Shown piece after piece: positions 36,184 through 45,453 of a stretch of DNA of 63,383 bases. The notes under the pieces were generated by a model. That model had not been told where the DNA came from and did not search any database. It saw only the letters and a program-made list of their open reading frames with translations. The first letter of the stretch is position 1. The number at the start of each line of letters is the position of its first letter. Made by a program: the position numbers and the translations under genes. This DNA comes from Gammaproteobacteria bacterium (GTDB lineage: Bacteria > Pseudomonadota > Gammaproteobacteria > Steroidobacterales > Woeseiaceae): contig JAADHU010000009.1 of assembly GCA_013151645.1 (NCBI GenBank), positions 1 to 63,383 of the forward strand, given 5' to 3'.

Positions 36184-36522
36184 ATGCGCCGTTTGCTACC
36201 GACATTGCTGGTTTCTATTGCATTGCTTGTCGCTTTGCGCGGCCATGCGGCGGACTTGCAAAATGGCGCGATTCTGACCATTGAGCCCGCGACCTTTAGC
36301 GGCGTTACGAGTCCACGCAAGGATTTGCATACCGTCCAGAGCAACGGTATTACGCTCAGCCAGGCGGTCGCCCAGGTGCGGCGACAATATCACGGACGTA
36401 TCGTCAGTGCGGTAACCAAACGCCAGGGCAATCGCGAGGTACACCAGATCAAGGTGTTGCTGGACGATGGCAAGGTAAAAACAGTCCGCATTCCGGGCCG
36501 TAGCCTGGGCAACAAAAGGTAA
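36184..36522 (+). CDS. PepSY-like small periplasmic protein
   Basis: A 112-residue protein with a signal peptide (about 1-22, ending RGHAA before DLQNG). A PepSY-type domain follows: ITLSQAVAQVRRQYHGRIVS (helix plus strand), then REVHQIKVLLDDGKVKTVRI. PepSY proteins often inhibit peptidases or act as periplasmic sensors next to two-component systems. It lies four bases before the response regulator gene, so a shared operon and a role in signalling by that system are inferred. Confidence 0.75.
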   Translation: MRRLLPTLLVSIALLVALRGHAADLQNGAILTIEPATFSGVTSPRKDLHTVQSNGITLSQAVAQVRRQYHGRIVSAVTKRQGNREVHQIKVLLDDGKVKTVRIPGRSLGNKR

Positions 36523-36526
36523 GCTT

Positions 36527-37213
36527 ATGCGTCTGCTGGTTATCGAAGACGACGACACCCTCCGTGAGGCACTTTGCAGCCAACTTGTCGACGCCGGCTT
36601 TGGCGTCGAGCAGGCGGCGGACGGACGCGAAGGTCTGTATTTTGCGACTGAATATCCCATCGACCTGGCGATCATCGACCTGGGACTGCCGGAATTATCC
36701 GGCCTCGATGTCATCAAGGAATTGCGGGCCCATGGCAAGACGTATCCCATCCTGATTCTTACAGCGAGAGATCGCTGGCAGGACAAAGTGGATGGACTGA
36801 GTGCCGGCGCTGATGACTACGTGGTCAAGCCCTACCATTTTGAAGAAGTGTCAGCGCGGGTGAATGCATTGCTGCGGCGCAGTGGAGGATGGTCTTCCGC
36901 CGTTTTCAACGCGGGCCCCGTATCGCTCGATACCAGCCGGCAAGAATTGAAAGTAAACGACGTCGTCGTCGATTTGACCAGTTACGAATACCGGATTATC
37001 GAGCACCTGATGATGCGCGCCGGTGAAGTGATCTCGAAAACCGATTTGACGGATCGGCTCTACGATCAGGATTTCGAACGCGACAGCAACGTCATTGAAG
37101 TATTCATCGGCCGGCTGCGCAAAAAGATGGATCCCGAAAATGTCTTCAAGCCGATCGAGACATTAAGAGGTCGTGGCTATCGATTTGCGCTCGAGCGCAA
37201 CCAGGGCGAGTAG
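36527..37213 (+). CDS. OmpR/PhoP-type response regulator
   Basis: A 228-residue transcription regulator. Receiver domain 1-120 with the acid pocket at Asp8-Asp9 (VIEDDD), phosphoacceptor Asp51 (AIIDLGLP), and conserved Lys101 (VVKPYHFEEV). The DNA-binding winged helix (about 130-225) has TSYEYRIIEHLM and a C-terminal TLRGRGYRFAL. Overall closely resembles PhoP, including WQDKVDGLSAGADDY. It is followed by a kinase gene 11 bases downstream and preceded by a PepSY gene. Regulatory targets cannot be read; the name phoP would be by resemblance only. Confidence 0.9.
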   Translation: MRLLVIEDDDTLREALCSQLVDAGFGVEQAADGREGLYFATEYPIDLAIIDLGLPELSGLDVIKELRAHGKTYPILILTARDRWQDKVDGLSAGADDYVVKPYHFEEVSARVNALLRRSGGWSSAVFNAGPVSLDTSRQELKVNDVVVDLTSYEYRIIEHLMMRAGEVISKTDLTDRLYDQDFERDSNVIEVFIGRLRKKMDPENVFKPIETLRGRGYRFALERNQGE

Positions 37214-37224
37214 GTTCTCGCCGG

Positions 37225-38583
37225 GTGTCTTCGCTTAGCGCAAGATTGCTGCTCGCCGTTGGTGTGCTGTTGCTGTTTTTTTTCGGTGCCACCATCGTCG
37301 TTCTTGAGATCGCATTTCGCGATTCCGCCGAGCAGGCACAACGAGACATTCTCGACGGTCACCTGATGGCATTGCTGGCTGGCGCGGAACCCAACGACGC
37401 CGGTGAGCTACTCATGCTTCATGATCTTCTGGAACCGCGACTGGGTGCCGTCGGTTCAGGTTTGTACGGGGTCCTGACCGATAGCGGTGGCGAACCGGTT
37501 TGGGAATCGCTGTCGTTACTGGGTCTCGAGATACCCTTCGGTCCGGCGCCCGAACCGGGCGTACGCGTATTTTCGGAGGTCGAACTCGAGGACGGCACGC
37601 CGGTAATGACCCTAAGCCTCTCGGTGGAATGGGAACTGGCCAACGGCGACTTGCGACCGTATACCTTTAGCGTTGCAGAAAGTCTCGATTCCTTTAATGC
37701 GCAACTGGCGCGTTATCGCCGGCAATTGTTTGGCTGGTTTGCGGCGATCGCGTTGTTTATGTTGCTTTCGATGTCCCTGGTCATGCGTGGCATTTTGAAA
37801 CCGTTGCGACAGATTGAGGAAGAAATCGGCGAAATCGAAGAGGGCAGGCGAGCGGAGCTGACCGAAGGATTGCCCACTGAACTGGACAGCGTGGCGCGGA
37901 ATATGAACGTGCTTATCGGCAGCGAGCGGGGCCGTGCTGAGCGTTACCGGCACACGCTGGATAATCTGGCACACAGCCTGAAAACACCGCTGGCCGCTAT
38001 ACGCGCGGTATTGTCGGAACAACCGGCGAATGTTTTGACGGGCAAAATAGAGCCACAGATTGAACGAATGAACGACATTATTCGCTATCAGCTTCGAAAG
38101 CCCGCGTCGCTCGTGACGACGGCTTCACTCGGTGTTTCGCGAGTGGTGATTGAAGAACAATTGTTGCGACTGGTCGATGGATTAAGAAAGGTTTATAAGG
38201 ACAAGAAGCCGGAAATTACACTTTCTGTTGATCGACGCGCAGAGTTTCGCGGCGATACCGGCGATTTTCTCGAGCTCAGCGGTAACCTGCTCGACAACGC
38301 CTGCAAATGGTGCAAGTCGCTCGTCGATGTCAGAGTTCGCCCCTGCGAGGGCGGTGGCATGCATCTGACGGTCAGCGATGACGGGCCGGGTATACCGGAA
38401 GAGGTCGCCGGTCTGATGCTTGAGCGGGGCATGCGCCTGGACGAATCCGCACCGGGGCACGGGATTGGTCTTGCCGTTGTCAGGGAAATCGCCGCATCTT
38501 ATGGGGGTGAGTTGAGCATCAGCGCATCACCGCACGGTGGCGCTGAGATGAACGTCATTATTCCCGCGAAAAACGAAAGTTAA
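37225..38583 (+). CDS. PhoQ-like sensor histidine kinase
   Basis: A 452-residue inner-membrane kinase. Helix one (about 7-28) and helix two (about 169-189) bracket a periplasmic sensor of around 135 residues, which is acidic and could bind cations. A HAMP segment (about 190-240) follows. The dimerisation domain has HTLDNLAHSLKTPLAA with the phospho-accepting His250. The ATPase domain has SGNLLDNACKW, SDDGPGIPEEV and GHGIGLAVVREIA (N, G1 and G2 boxes). GTG 37225 is the start. With the response regulator it forms a pair resembling PhoPQ, which in E. coli also neighbours purB. Confidence 0.9.
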   Translation: MSSLSARLLLAVGVLLLFFFGATIVVLEIAFRDSAEQAQRDILDGHLMALLAGAEPNDAGELLMLHDLLEPRLGAVGSGLYGVLTDSGGEPVWESLSLLGLEIPFGPAPEPGVRVFSEVELEDGTPVMTLSLSVEWELANGDLRPYTFSVAESLDSFNAQLARYRRQLFGWFAAIALFMLLSMSLVMRGILKPLRQIEEEIGEIEEGRRAELTEGLPTELDSVARNMNVLIGSERGRAERYRHTLDNLAHSLKTPLAAIRAVLSEQPANVLTGKIEPQIERMNDIIRYQLRKPASLVTTASLGVSRVVIEEQLLRLVDGLRKVYKDKKPEITLSVDRRAEFRGDTGDFLELSGNLLDNACKWCKSLVDVRVRPCEGGGMHLTVSDDGPGIPEEVAGLMLERGMRLDESAPGHGIGLAVVREIAASYGGELSISASPHGGAEMNVIIPAKNES

Positions 38584-38602
38584 GGCGCGACCTCGATCTT
38601 GT

Positions 38603-39379
38603 TCAGGCGTCACGCTTGCTGGCTAACTTCGACTTCAAGAACGGCTCAATCAAATCCAGTGGTAGCGGAAACACAATCGTGTTGGTTCTTTCGTTGGCGA
38701 TTTCCTTCAGCGTCTGCAGATAACGCAGTTGCAATGCCTGCTCCTCCTTCGCGAGCGTGTTGGCCGCTTCCGCCAGCATACTGGCCGCTTGTTTCTCACC
38801 TTCAGCGTTGATGATTTTGGCGCGCCGCGCACGTTCGGCCTCCGCCTGCTGGGCAATGGCCCGAATCATGCTCTCGTCAAGGTCGACATGTTTGATTTCG
38901 ACGTTGGCGACCTTGATGCCCCAATTGTCGGTGCGCTGGTCCAGCAGGCCCTGAATGTCACTGTTCAGCTTCTCGCGTTCGGCGAGCATGTCATCCAGTT
39001 CATGTTGACCCAGGACCGAGCGTAATGTCGTCTGAGAAAGTTGACTGGTGGCTTCAAATACATTGGCGACCCGAATGACGGCTTTCTCGGGATCGACAAT
39101 ACGAAAATAGATCACGGCATTAACCTTGACGGAGACATTGTCGCGGGAAATAACGTCTTGCGTCGGAACATCCATCACGATGACGCGCAGATCGACTTTA
39201 GTCATTGTCTGGATGGCCGGGAAGAGAAGGATCAGGCCAGGACCTTTGACACGCTGAAAACGACCCAGAAAGAAAATGACGCCGCGCTCGTATTCTTTCA
39301 GAATCTTGACGGTATTCCAAAGCAGGATGAGGACGAATACGAGGCCGATTGCGAGCGTGGGCAATGTTGGTAATGTCAT
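38603..39379 (-). CDS. Slipin / SPFH (stomatin-like) membrane protein
   Basis: A 258-residue protein with an N-terminal membrane hairpin or helix (about 5-27) followed by an SPFH domain: [56 protein letters not shown], and a C-terminal coiled-coil segment ([20 protein letters not shown] and [17 protein letters not shown]). The coil matches stomatin/slipin proteins rather than HflK/HflC. It lies directly downstream of nfeD on the minus strand (27 bases), the classic NfeD-stomatin partnership, thought to organise membrane microdomains. Confidence 0.92.
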   Translation of the reverse strand: MTLPTLPTLAIGLVFVLILLWNTVKILKEYERGVIFFLGRFQRVKGPGLILLFPAIQTMTKVDLRVIVMDVPTQDVISRDNVSVKVNAVIYFRIVDPEKAVIRVANVFEATSQLSQTTLRSVLGQHELDDMLAEREKLNSDIQGLLDQRTDNWGIKVANVEIKHVDLDESMIRAIAQQAEAERARRAKIINAEGEKQAASMLAEAANTLAKEEQALQLRYLQTLKEIANERTNTIVFPLPLDLIEPFLKSKLASKRDA

Positions 39380-39406
39380 TGGAGTTCCTCTCTGTTCATT
39401 CTTGTA

Positions 39407-40852
39407 TCAGGGGTACGATTGGGATTCGGTCATTGCGGATGCCCGCAAAGGCTCGACGTGAAGTGTCAGGCCGTCGAGCGCGGTGACCCGGAGTTCCTGG
39501 TCTTTCTGAATGGGCACGCTGCTTTCGGCTTGCCACGACTCGCCTTCGAGCCAGACCATGCCGGTATGCGTGAAGGCTTCCAGTGCGACAGCGGTGCCGC
39601 CGATGATCGATGCTTTGCCACTCACGGCTCCGCGCCGCTGCAGTTTGACGATGAAACTGGCGAGCCATAAAAGTACAAGGCCCATGATCGTACTGAACGT
39701 CACGACGAAAGTCGTCGAAATGCCGAATCCCGGGATACCACTATCGAACATCATGATCGAACCGAACATAAACGCAACGATGCCACCGAGCCCAAGCGCA
39801 CCGAAGCTCGGAACAAACGCTTCTGCGATAATCAGCACGAGGCCAACGACAATCAGTGCGAGGCCGGCGTAATTGACCGGTAACACTTGCAGTGCGTAGG
39901 CCGCCAATAACAGACAGACGACACCGACAACACCCGGCACGATGGCGCCGGGATTCCATCCTTCAAATACCAGTCCGTACACCCCTACCAGCATAAGCAG
40001 CAGCGCTATTTGAGGGTTGGCAATCATACTGAGAATCTTGATTCGCCAGCTTGGTTCGACGGTCTCGATGACGAGCGATTCTGTCTTAAGCGTCACGGTG
40101 CGATTGTTGACCTGAACCTCGCGACCGTCGATTTCAGACAATAAGTCCGCGCGACTGGCGGCGACGATGTCGATGACGTTCTGTTCAAGTGCCTCGGCGG
40201 CGGTGAGGGTCGCGGCGTCCCGAACGGCCGCCTCGGCCCAGTCCGCATTGCGGCCGTAGGTGTCCGCGAGACTGCGGATATAGGCGATCGCATCATTCAA
40301 TACTTTGCGTTCCATTGCCGAACCCGTCGGCTCAGCCTGATCATCGCTATCGCCAGGTTTATCGGCCGTGTCTTCGTCTTGCGCATCGTTGTCAACTTCG
40401 GGGACGCGTCGGTCGAGTGGCAATGGCGGGCTCGGCGTATCTTCGCCGGACAATGAAACCGGTGTAGCCGCGCCCAGGTGGGTCGTTGGTGCCATCGCGG
40501 CAATGTGGCTGGCCAACAGGATATAGGTGCCGGCGCTCGCGGCACGCGCGCCACCTGGCGATACGTAGGTGATCACGGGGACCTCCGAACCCAAAATCGC
40601 CTGGATGATGTCGCGTGTTGGCTCGACCAGTCCGCCGGGCGTATCCATGCGAATGATAATGAGATCGGCGTCGCGTTTTTCTGCGTCCTCGATGCCCGCA
40701 ACAATGTAGTCAGCCGTGGCGACACCAAGGGGGCCATTGAGTTCGAGTTGTACACCCGTGCCGGCGTTGGCGGGAAACGCCGCTACCGTCAGCATGCCAG
40801 CGAACAGCATTCGTCCGACGGCCCTCAGTCCCGCGAATCGACGTTTACTCAT
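39407..40852 (-). CDS. NfeD family membrane-bound serine protease (long form)
   Basis: A 481-residue protein. Signal peptide about 1-29. A ClpP-like serine protease domain follows (about 30-240): MDTPGGLVEPTRDII and SPGGARAASAGTYILLAS with the catalytic Ser in ASAGTY, Lys expected later. It contains an acidic, proline-rich insertion near 140-180 (DNDAQDEDTADKPGDSDDQA). The membrane part has four to five helices (about 265-385), and the C-terminal OB-fold (SGKASIIGGTAVALEAFTHT) is typical of NfeD. Its partner stomatin-like protein is encoded next. Archaeal relatives cleave stomatin C-termini; here this is family knowledge only. Confidence 0.9.
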   Translation of the reverse strand: MSKRRFAGLRAVGRMLFAGMLTVAAFPANAGTGVQLELNGPLGVATADYIVAGIEDAEKRDADLIIIRMDTPGGLVEPTRDIIQAILGSEVPVITYVSPGGARAASAGTYILLASHIAAMAPTTHLGAATPVSLSGEDTPSPPLPLDRRVPEVDNDAQDEDTADKPGDSDDQAEPTGSAMERKVLNDAIAYIRSLADTYGRNADWAEAAVRDAATLTAAEALEQNVIDIVAASRADLLSEIDGREVQVNNRTVTLKTESLVIETVEPSWRIKILSMIANPQIALLLMLVGVYGLVFEGWNPGAIVPGVVGVVCLLLAAYALQVLPVNYAGLALIVVGLVLIIAEAFVPSFGALGLGGIVAFMFGSIMMFDSGIPGFGISTTFVVTFSTIMGLVLLWLASFIVKLQRRGAVSGKASIIGGTAVALEAFTHTGMVWLEGESWQAESSVPIQKDQELRVTALDGLTLHVEPLRASAMTESQSYP

Positions 40853-40965
40853 GCACTAATCATAGCAGGGCCGGTCGCGTAAAGAATTAGGTATATGTAA
40901 CAGGCATTTGTCGTGAAATGCGGTGATTAGTGGCATGCTTGCGGCAAAATTCAGGAAAAGTGTCC

Positions 40966-41454
40966 ATGTTCATACGTTTTATCTCCACCGGCGGTACGAT
41001 TGATAAAGTTTATTTCGATGCCCTGAGTCAGTTCGAAGTAGGCGATTCCCAGCTTGAATACATTCTCTCCGAGGGCCTGGTTGCGTTCGACTACGACGTC
41101 GTGCCCCTGTTTCGCAAAGACAGCCTCGAACTCACCGATGCGGACCGTCAGGCGTTGAGAGCCTTCATTGAGGAGAACGACGCCACCCGTTTCGTCATTA
41201 CTCATGGCACCGACACGATGGTAGAAACGGCCGCCGCGATCGCGGGGATCGCCGGCAAGGCCATTGTGCTGACGGGATCATTGAGTCCGGCTCGGTTCAA
41301 AGGCACGGATGCGATTTTCAATGTAGGTCTTGCGGCGGCGGCCGCACAACTGGTGGAACCGGGCGTCTACATTGCAATGAACGGACAGGTGTTCGCTGCC
41401 AATCAGGTACGCAAGAATCGCGCGGAGAATCGCTTCGAGGCGATCGCCGGATGA
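40966..41454 (+). CDS. Single-domain asparaginase-like protein
   Basis: A 162-residue protein covering only the N-terminal domain of type I/II asparaginases. ISTGGTIDK (6-14) provides the first catalytic Thr, THGTDTM (79-85) the second Thr-Asp pair, and LTGSLSPARFKGTDA is the usual following segment. The C-terminal domain (another 150 or so residues) is missing, and the frame ends cleanly at TGA 41454. ATG 40966 has AGGAAAA upstream; an earlier start is possible at 40930. Such short homologues exist as stand-alone proteins in marine gammaproteobacteria, but a truncated enzyme cannot be excluded. Activity unknown. Confidence 0.7.
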   Translation: MFIRFISTGGTIDKVYFDALSQFEVGDSQLEYILSEGLVAFDYDVVPLFRKDSLELTDADRQALRAFIEENDATRFVITHGTDTMVETAAAIAGIAGKAIVLTGSLSPARFKGTDAIFNVGLAAAAAQLVEPGVYIAMNGQVFAANQVRKNRAENRFEAIAG

Positions 41455-41573
41455 CGTCGCCTGCATCGACCTGGGGTCGCGCCTCAGGTGAAGCTCTTAC
41501 AATCTATCGAATGGTACTCCTGTAAGAGGTTGACCTGACACGCGACCAATATCCGTTAGCGCGTTTGTCTCGA

Positions 41574-43091
41574 CTAGAGATCGAAATTGATACCTTGCGC
41601 CAGCGGCAAATCCTTACCCCAGTTAATCGTGTTGGTCTGGCGGCGCATGTAGGCTCGCCAGGAATCGGATCCGGCTTCGCGCCCGCCGCCGGTTTCTTTT
41701 TCGCCGCCAAACGCACCACCAATCTCGGCACCGGACGTGCCGATGTTGACGTTGGCGATACCGCAGTCGGAACCGACACTCGAGAGGAATTTTTCGGCGT
41801 TCTGTAAGTTGTCGGTAAATATGGAGGAAGACAAACCTTGCACCACGCCATTTTGTTTGGCGATAGCGTCGTCCAGGTCTTTGCACGGAATCAGGTACAG
41901 AATGGGGCCGAACGTCTCTTCCTGTACGACATCCCACTCGTTTTCTGCAACGGCAATTACGGGTTCAATGAAATTGCCCGGGCCCTCAATACGATTGCCG
42001 CCGCAAAGAATTTCACCGCCGGCATCGCGGACTGCCTGAGCGGCCGTCTGCACGCGTTCGATGGCACTTTCGTCAATCAACGGGCCCATTAATGTCGTGG
42101 TATCCAGAGGATTGCCAATACGTACCTGGCCATAGGCCCTGACGAGGCGTTCTTTGAGTTCCTCCATGCGCGATTCCAGTACCAGGACGCGCCGAGTCGT
42201 CGTACAGCGTTGTCCTGCGGTACCCACTGAGCCGAATACGATACCGGGAACCGCGATATCCAGATTGGCGGATTCATCGATAATAATTGCGTTGTTACCG
42301 CCGAGTTCGAGCAGCCATTTGCCGGATCGGGATGCGACTGCCTGGCCGACCTGTTTACCCACCGCACAGGAGCCGGTGAAAGAAACGAGGTCGATGCGCC
42401 GGTCATCGACAAACTGCTGTGCGAGTGTGTTTTCGCCGTCGTTGAAGAGATGAAAAATATCCGGCAGGCCGGCATCCGCGAGTGCGTCAGAGCAAATCTT
42501 ATGCACGGCGAGACCGCAAAGCGGCACTTTGGGAGAGGGCTTCCAGATGTTGACGTTGCCGCAAATCGCGGCGATCAACGCGTTCCAGGACCAGACGGCC
42601 ACCGGAAAGTTGAATGCCGAAATGGTGCCGACCACGCCGAGTGGGTGCCATTGTTCGTACATGCGATGCAGCGGCCGCTCTGAATGCATGGTGTTGCCGT
42701 AGAGCATTCTCGACTGACCGACGGCGAAGTCGGCGATGTCGATCATTTCCTGCACCTCGCCATCGCCCTCGGCCTTGATCTTGCCCATTTCCAGACTGAC
42801 CAGGCTGCCAAGCGCATCCTTTTTATCGCGCAGGGCATTGCCAACACGCCGAACGGCATCGCCGCGTATCGGTGCAGGGATCGTGCGCCATTCCAGGAAT
42901 GCCTGCCGGGCGGCGTCGACGATTTGTTCGTATTCTTCGGACGTCGTGCTGCGGACGCTGGCGATCAGTTCACCCGTGGCCGGATTTATTGACTCAATCA
43001 GGGGGGCGGAATCGGATTGCAGTGCGCGGCTACCGGACCAACTACCGGGGTTGACGCTTTCCAGTCCAAGATTGTCCAGAATATTCTTCAT
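41574..43091 (-). CDS. amaB: ALDH7-type aldehyde dehydrogenase (piperideine-6-carboxylate dehydrogenase)
   Basis: A 505-residue NAD-dependent aldehyde dehydrogenase, ATG 43091. The C-terminal motif [20 protein letters not shown], then [24 protein letters not shown], is the signature of antiquitin/ALDH7A1, which oxidises alpha-aminoadipic semialdehyde. The catalytic cysteine is in [12 protein letters not shown] and the general-base Glu in [24 protein letters not shown] is the NAD-binding loop. In bacteria such enzymes (AmaB) serve lysine degradation; lysine aminotransferase partners are not nearby, so the substrate is inferred from the family only. Confidence 0.85.
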   Translation of the reverse strand: MKNILDNLGLESVNPGSWSGSRALQSDSAPLIESINPATGELIASVRSTTSEEYEQIVDAARQAFLEWRTIPAPIRGDAVRRVGNALRDKKDALGSLVSLEMGKIKAEGDGEVQEMIDIADFAVGQSRMLYGNTMHSERPLHRMYEQWHPLGVVGTISAFNFPVAVWSWNALIAAICGNVNIWKPSPKVPLCGLAVHKICSDALADAGLPDIFHLFNDGENTLAQQFVDDRRIDLVSFTGSCAVGKQVGQAVASRSGKWLLELGGNNAIIIDESANLDIAVPGIVFGSVGTAGQRCTTTRRVLVLESRMEELKERLVRAYGQVRIGNPLDTTTLMGPLIDESAIERVQTAAQAVRDAGGEILCGGNRIEGPGNFIEPVIAVAENEWDVVQEETFGPILYLIPCKDLDDAIAKQNGVVQGLSSSIFTDNLQNAEKFLSSVGSDCGIANVNIGTSGAEIGGAFGGEKETGGGREAGSDSWRAYMRRQTNTINWGKDLPLAQGINFDL

Positions 43092-43272
43092 TGTTGGCTC
43101 CCATGCCAGAATGTGTTGTTGCCGACGGCGGCAGGCGCGCATTGTGCCAAGGCTGCGTGGCGCTTTCCAGAATCATTTCACGAGAGTCCGTTGGCGGATC
43201 GACGGGCCAAAAAACCGCCTTTTACGAGCGCCACTCATTCGTTCCAGCCGTATTTTCGGTGTCTGGCGTAAA

Positions 43273-43288
43273 CTACTGATTACAGTAG
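43273..43288. repeat. Short perfect inverted repeat upstream of DAHP synthase
   Basis: CTACTG-ATTA-CAGTAG is a perfect 6-4-6 palindrome in the 284-base gap between amaB and the DAHP synthase gene, about 90 bases before the latter's GTG. It may be an operator. No known regulator box is matched. The rest of the gap holds no gene I can support. Confidence 0.35.
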
Positions 43289-43375
43289 AAACTTTTGCAC
43301 TGCTCGACACCCTCATGGCATAGTTCGGCGGTCAGGCGCACGACCCACTGTGCCGATTATTCCCCAGGAGTAGAA

Positions 43376-44734
43376 GTGACCAGAAACATAACCAGCGCCG
43401 ACTGGCATCCCGCCAGCTGGCAGGGGCGCGAAGCTGCGCAACAACCCACCTATCCGGACAAGGAAAGACTGGATCGTGCCGTGGCCGACTTGAGTCGTTT
43501 GCCGCCGATCGTGACATCGTGGGAAGTTGACGCATTAAAAGATCTCATTGCCAAGGCACAACAAGGCGAGGCTTTCGTGCTGCAGGGGGGGGACTGTGCG
43601 GAAACATTTTACGATTGCGCCTCCGAAAGCATCGTGGCGAAGCTCAAGATCCTCCTGCAAATGAGCCTTGTCATGGTTCACGGTCTCAAGAAACCGGTGG
43701 TTCGAATAGGCCGCATGGCCGGACAGTATGCGAAACCACGTTCCGCCGATATGGAGACTCGTGACGGACAGTCATTACCCAGTTTTCGTGGCGATTTGGT
43801 CAATCGAATTCCGTTTACACCCGCGGATCGAATTCCGGACCCCGACTTGCTCTTGCGTGGCTACGAACGTGCCGCATTGACACTGAATTTCGTACGCTCA
43901 CTGATCGATGGCGGCTTTGCCGATCTGCACCACCCGGAGAACTGGAACCTGGACTGGGTCCGGCATTCGAAAATGGCTGAGCGCTATCACGAGATCGTCA
44001 CGTCGATCTCCGGTTCACTGGATTTCCTGGAATCCGTATCCGGCCGGCAGTTTCATCAAACACAGCGGGCTGATATTTACGCAGCCCACGAAGGTCTGCA
44101 CCTACTTTACGAGCAGGCGCAGACACGTTTTCTGGAGCGGCGCGACCGCTGGTATGACCTGACCACCCACTATCCCTGGATTGGCATGCGCACCGCGCAA
44201 ATCGACGGCGCGCACGTCGAATTTTTTCGCGGTATTGCCAATCCCATGGGCATCAAGATCGGTCCGGGCATGACCTCCGAGTGGTTGCAAAACCTGATTC
44301 AGACACTGAATCCGAACAATGAGCCCGGACGCATCAGCCTGATCCATCGTTTCGGTGCAAAATCCGTGGAAGAGTTATTGCCCGACATGATTCGGGCCGT
44401 AAAAGCGACCGGTTCGCCGGTGCTGTGGATCTGTGATCCCATGCATGGCAATACAGAAAGTACCGCGGATGGCACCAAGACCCGGCGCTTCGACAATATT
44501 GTTGCGGAACTGGAATCGGCCTTTCGGGTGCACGAAGAAATGGGCAGCTATCTCGGCGGTGTCCATCTTGAGCTGACCGGCGAAGATGTCACGGAATGTA
44601 CCGGCGGAGCGCGTGGACTGACTGAAGGCGATCTCGCACGCGCCTACAAATCCACGGTCGATCCGCGACTGAACTACGAACAGGCGATGGAAGTTGCGAT
44701 GCGCATTGCCGGCCTTCGCCACAACGGTGGCTAA
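43376..44734 (+). CDS. aroG: Class II 3-deoxy-7-phosphoheptulonate (DAHP) synthase
   Basis: Condenses phosphoenolpyruvate and erythrose 4-phosphate, the first shikimate-pathway step. A 452-residue class II (plant-like) enzyme; the E. coli AroFGH type I proteins are shorter and unrelated in sequence. Motifs: FVLQGGDCAETF, KPVVRIGRMAGQYAKPRS, NLDWVRHSKM, GIANPMGIKIGPGM, ICDPMHGNTE, and GGVHLELTGEDVTECTGGA. The Cys, His, Glu and Asp metal ligands typical of the class are in these blocks. GTG 43376 is preceded by AGGAG seven bases earlier, which decides the start. The symbol is given by function and is not E. coli aroG's orthologue. Confidence 0.9.
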   Translation: MTRNITSADWHPASWQGREAAQQPTYPDKERLDRAVADLSRLPPIVTSWEVDALKDLIAKAQQGEAFVLQGGDCAETFYDCASESIVAKLKILLQMSLVMVHGLKKPVVRIGRMAGQYAKPRSADMETRDGQSLPSFRGDLVNRIPFTPADRIPDPDLLLRGYERAALTLNFVRSLIDGGFADLHHPENWNLDWVRHSKMAERYHEIVTSISGSLDFLESVSGRQFHQTQRADIYAAHEGLHLLYEQAQTRFLERRDRWYDLTTHYPWIGMRTAQIDGAHVEFFRGIANPMGIKIGPGMTSEWLQNLIQTLNPNNEPGRISLIHRFGAKSVEELLPDMIRAVKATGSPVLWICDPMHGNTESTADGTKTRRFDNIVAELESAFRVHEEMGSYLGGVHLELTGEDVTECTGGARGLTEGDLARAYKSTVDPRLNYEQAMEVAMRIAGLRHNGG

Positions 44735-45291
44735 ACCTCCAGGGCGGACCATGCGTCCTGGTTAGAAAGTTGCCGGGACTCACCGGGGGACAGGTCGGCC
44801 AGATTCCAGGGGCCGATTCGATGCCTGATCAGGCGCAGGGTCGGTAAGCCTGCGGCCGCCGTCATGCGTCTGACCTGCCGGTTGCGGCCTTCGTCGATGG
44901 CAATATCCAACCAGCTGGTCGGGATTGACGGGCGCTTTCGGATGGGTGGCTCGCGTTGCCACAATGCCCCGGGTTCAGCAATCCTTTCGACGCTCACCGC
45001 GCGTGCGGGTCCATCTTTCAGTGTTACGCCGTTACGCAGTTGAGTGAGCTGGTCTGCATCCGCAATGCCTTCTACCTGGACCCAGTAGTACTTGGGCAGC
45101 TTGTTCTCGGGTTGACTGATGCGTGCCTGCAGGCGGCCATCGTCGGTCAGTAGCAACAGGCCTTCGCTGTCGCGATCGAGGCGGCCGGCGGGATAAACGT
45201 GCGGCTCGCCGACGTGGTCGGCTAGCGTACCGTTCCCGCCGGAGAACTGGCTCAGCACCTTGTAGGGCTTGTTGAGAAGGATCAGCGGCAT
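44731..45291 (-). CDS. rluE: 23S rRNA pseudouridine synthase, RluE type
   Basis: A 186-residue RsuA/RluB/E/F family enzyme starting at ATG 45291 (MPLILLNKPYKVLSQFSGG); an in-frame start at 45321 would add 10 residues. The catalytic motif is GRLDRDSEGLLLLTDDG with the aspartate, and there is the C-terminal IDEGRNRQVRRMTAAAG. No S4 domain is present, as in RluE, which modifies U2457 of 23S rRNA. In E. coli rluE adjoins icd and nudJ; here icd lies just past aceB. Convergent with the DAHP synthase, overlapping by four bases. Confidence 0.88.
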   Translation of the reverse strand: MPLILLNKPYKVLSQFSGGNGTLADHVGEPHVYPAGRLDRDSEGLLLLTDDGRLQARISQPENKLPKYYWVQVEGIADADQLTQLRNGVTLKDGPARAVSVERIAEPGALWQREPPIRKRPSIPTSWLDIAIDEGRNRQVRRMTAAAGLPTLRLIRHRIGPWNLADLSPGESRQLSNQDAWSALEV

Positions 45292-45408
45292 GCACGCCAG
45301 TATATAGACTGGCCGCGACATCTTCCCGATTGCGCAGCGGGCAACGGTGCTATCATTACGCAGCGGCTGAAGACCGCCGGTGCAAGTTAGAAATCTTCTC
45401 AGAAAACA

Positions 45409-45433
45409 TTAATAACCACTTGTTTATTAACAA
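45409..45433. promoter_or_regulatory. AT-rich overlapping inverted repeats before malate synthase
   Basis: TTAATAA (45409-45415) and TTATTAA (45424-45430) form an inverted repeat around eight bases, and TTGTT-TATT-AACAA (45420-45433) a second, tighter one. They lie 20 bases before the aceB ATG (45454), where an operator would block initiation. A plausible binding site for an unknown regulator; no regulator gene is adjacent. Confidence 0.4.
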
Positions 45434-45453
45434 ATACGGATAGAAATACGATC

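Noticed and set aside
43273-43288. LexA-box reading of CTACTG-ATTA-CAGTAG
   Set aside because: A LexA box needs CTGT and ACAG eight bases apart; the spacing here is too short.
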